DNA of 64,000 bases from Pseudomonas sp. FP2196 (GTDB lineage: Bacteria > Pseudomonadota > Gammaproteobacteria > Pseudomonadales > Pseudomonadaceae). A program made the position numbers and the translations under genes. Below the pieces are notes generated by a model. That model saw only the letters and a list, made by a program, of their open reading frames with translations. It was not told where the DNA came from and did no database searches. This document shows, one piece after another, positions 62,617 to 64,000 of the stretch (positions within the stretch are counted from its first letter, which is position 1; the number at the start of each line of letters is the position of its first letter). The DNA is taken from assembly GCF_030687715.1 (NCBI RefSeq), contig NZ_CP117445.1, positions 1,980,501 through 2,044,500 on the forward strand, read 5' to 3'.

Positions 62617-63921
62617 TCAGCGCTGATGCACCAACGCACCCGCCGCATACGTCTGCTGCACCGTGCGGTCATCGCCCAGCGTCATCAACACAAACAACGT
62701 CTCGGCAATGTTGTTGGCCTGCTTCAGGCGATAGCTCAGCAACGGCGTGGCGTTGTAATCCAGTACCAGGAAGTCAGCATCGCTGCCCGGGTGCAGGTTG
62801 CCGATCTTGTCTTCCAGACGCAGCGCCCGCGCGCCACCCAGCGTCGCCAGGTACAGCGACTTGAACGGACTCAAGCGCGCACCTTGCAACTGCATCACTT
62901 TGTAAGCTTCGTTCAGGGTTTGCAGCAGCGAGAAACTGGTGCCGCCACCGACGTCAGTGCCGAGGCCGACGTTCAATTTATGCTTTTCGGCCATCGGCAG
63001 ATTGAACAAACCGCTGCCAAGGAAGAAGTTCGACGTCGGGCAGAATGAAATCGCCGAGCCGGTTTCCGCCAGACGCGCGCACTCGTCATCGCACAGGTGT
63101 ACGCCGTGGGCGAATACCGAGCGCTCGCCGAGCAGCTTGTAGTGATCGTAAACGTCCAGGTAACCCTTGCGCTCCGGGAACAGTTCCTTGACCCATTCGA
63201 TTTCCTTGAGGTTCTCGCTGATGTGGGTCTGCATGTACAGATCCGGGTATTCGGTCAGTAGTTGGCCGGCGAGTGTCAGTTGTTCCGGGGTGCTGGTCGG
63301 TGCGAAACGTGGAGTGACCGCGTAGTGCAGACGACCCTTGCCGTGCCAGCGCTCGATCAGCGCCTTGCTCTCGACGTAGCTCGATTCGGCGGTGTCGGTC
63401 AGATAGTCCGGGGCGTTGCGGTCCATCATCACCTTGCCGGCGATCATCCGCAGATCGAGCTTCTCGGCCGCTTCGAAGAACGAGTTCACCGATTGCGGGT
63501 GCACGCTGCCGAACACCAGCGCGGTGGTGGTGCCGTTGCGCAGCAATTCCTTGATGAAAATGTCCGCTACGTCATCGGCGTGGGTCTTATCGCCAAACTG
63601 GCTTTCGCACGGGAAGGTGTAGGTGTTGAGCCAGTCGAGCAGTTGTTCGCCGTAGGCACCGACCATGCCGGTTTGCGGCAAGTGGATATGGGTGTCGATG
63701 AAGCCCGGGGTGATCAGCGCGTCCTGGTAGTGCTCGATTTCGATGTCCGCCGGCAGAGTCGGCAACAGTTCGCTGGCGTGGCCGAGGGCGCTGATCTTGC
63801 CGCCATCGACCACCAGCAGGCCGTCCTCGAAATATTCGTAGGAGGCTTCGATCCCGACTTCGGCGGGGTCGGCAATGCTGTGCAGGATGGCGGCGCGGTA
63901 GGCTTTGCGAGTCAGAGGCAT
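62617..63921 (-). CDS. guaD: Guanine deaminase
   Basis: 434 residues of the amidohydrolase superfamily. It deaminates guanine to xanthine. Metal ligands: HIHLPQTG (two His), HISENLKEIEW, and HGVHLCDDEC, with the Asp in GTDVGGGTS. Probably transcribed together with the gene upstream (13-base gap), thought to be xdhC, so xanthine is handed to xanthine dehydrogenase. Confidence 0.94.
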   Translation of the reverse strand: MPLTRKAYRAAILHSIADPAEVGIEASYEYFEDGLLVVDGGKISALGHASELLPTLPADIEIEHYQDALITPGFIDTHIHLPQTGMVGAYGEQLLDWLNTYTFPCESQFGDKTHADDVADIFIKELLRNGTTTALVFGSVHPQSVNSFFEAAEKLDLRMIAGKVMMDRNAPDYLTDTAESSYVESKALIERWHGKGRLHYAVTPRFAPTSTPEQLTLAGQLLTEYPDLYMQTHISENLKEIEWVKELFPERKGYLDVYDHYKLLGERSVFAHGVHLCDDECARLAETGSAISFCPTSNFFLGSGLFNLPMAEKHKLNVGLGTDVGGGTSFSLLQTLNEAYKVMQLQGARLSPFKSLYLATLGGARALRLEDKIGNLHPGSDADFLVLDYNATPLLSYRLKQANNIAETLFVLMTLGDDRTVQQTYAAGALVHQR

Positions 63922-63934
63922 GAGGGTTCTCTAA

Positions 63935-64000
63935 TCAATTTGAGGCTTTGAGTTTGGTGGCTTCACTGCGGCGCGAAACAGGCAGCAGTTTGGCAATCGG
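63935..64000 (-). CDS. 3' end of upstream gene, probably xdhC (partial)
   Basis: The last 21 codons of a minus-strand gene, ending LPVSRRSEATKLKASN. Too short for family assignment by sequence. In pseudomonads xdhC (xanthine dehydrogenase accessory protein) lies immediately upstream of guaD, so that is the best guess by synteny. Confidence 0.55.
   Translation of the reverse strand, partial: PIAKLLPVSRRSEATKLKASN

Noticed and set aside
1..64000. tRNA, rRNA, CRISPR, prophage or insertion sequence
   Set aside because: None seen: no cloverleaf signatures, no spaced direct repeats, no transposase or integrase frames. The dispersed repeats are REP-type, inverted rather than CRISPR-like.

Overview
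This window is a chromosomal segment of a fluorescent Pseudomonas (P. fluorescens group). The support is the gene content and order: cysH-thrH-pabB, ppsR/ppsA, rraA, crfX-cmpX-sigX-oprF, cobA-nasC-nirD-nirB, a PP2C/kinase gene, a nitrate transporter, nasT-nasS, then pyrD, rmf, rlmKL. From cysH onward this order matches what I recall of the P. aeruginosa PA1756-PA1786 region, with a propionate (2-methylcitrate) operon and some accessory genes inserted. High GC, TTG/GTG starts on several core genes and many paired REP-like intergenic repeats also fit.

Layout. (1) 1-5225, minus: a large Rhs/YD-repeat protein with an AT-rich polymorphic C-terminal tip. The tip reads as an R-STS-ExE type ADP-ribosyltransferase toxin, followed by a 4-bp-overlapping small gene (probable immunity, cut by the window edge). 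(2) 5.4-8.2 kb: a HAD phosphatase, a divergent SDR/LysR pair, and an unlisted 38-codon gene for a secreted mini-peptide with two cysteines. (3) 8.4-11 kb, minus: NCS1 transporter and Asp/Glu/hydantoin-type racemase behind a predicted sigma-54 promoter and a 14-bp palindromic operator. (4) 11.3-17.6 kb: cysH, thrH, pabB, and a three-gene ATP-grasp / inactive transglutaminase / retropepsin-like set. (5) 17.9-26.6 kb: the prp operon (GntR regulator, prpB, prpC, acnD, prpF, prpD) with REP-type elements in three of its gaps. (6) 26.6-29.7 kb: AlaX-type editing protein, DMT exporter, divergent MocR regulator. (7) 29.8-36 kb: ppsR/ppsA, alpha/beta hydrolase, rraA, zntB. (8) 36-39 kb: crfX-cmpX-sigX-oprF, envelope stress and porin. 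(9) 39-50.7 kb, minus: the assimilatory nitrate/nitrite cluster. (10) 51-64 kb: pyrD, rmf, rlmKL, a CHASE-PAS-GGDEF diguanylate cyclase, dacB, yggL, a BenE-family transporter, a GntR regulator, guaD and the 3' end of its upstream neighbour.

Regulatory logic. The nitrate cluster is the most informative part. Both the transporter gene and nirB have a sigma-54 -24/-12 element, then two short hairpins whose six-base loops carry A at position 1 and G at position 4 (the ANTAR recognition pattern), then an intrinsic terminator. The ANTAR protein NasT and its nitrate-sensing partner NasS are encoded next door, so a complete nitrate-responsive antitermination circuit can be read directly from the sequence. 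A third sigma-54 element, almost identical to the transporter's, precedes the hydantoin/allantoin-type transporter, tying it to nitrogen limitation.

Two intergenic repeat families recur. Family A has cores such as GAGCCTGCTCGCGATGG or GAGCTGGCTTGCCAGCGAT; family B has the core GATCAAAAGATCGCAGCC. Both are usually present as inverted pairs. One family-B copy forms the 3' end of cobA. No tRNA, rRNA, CRISPR, prophage or complete insertion sequence was seen.
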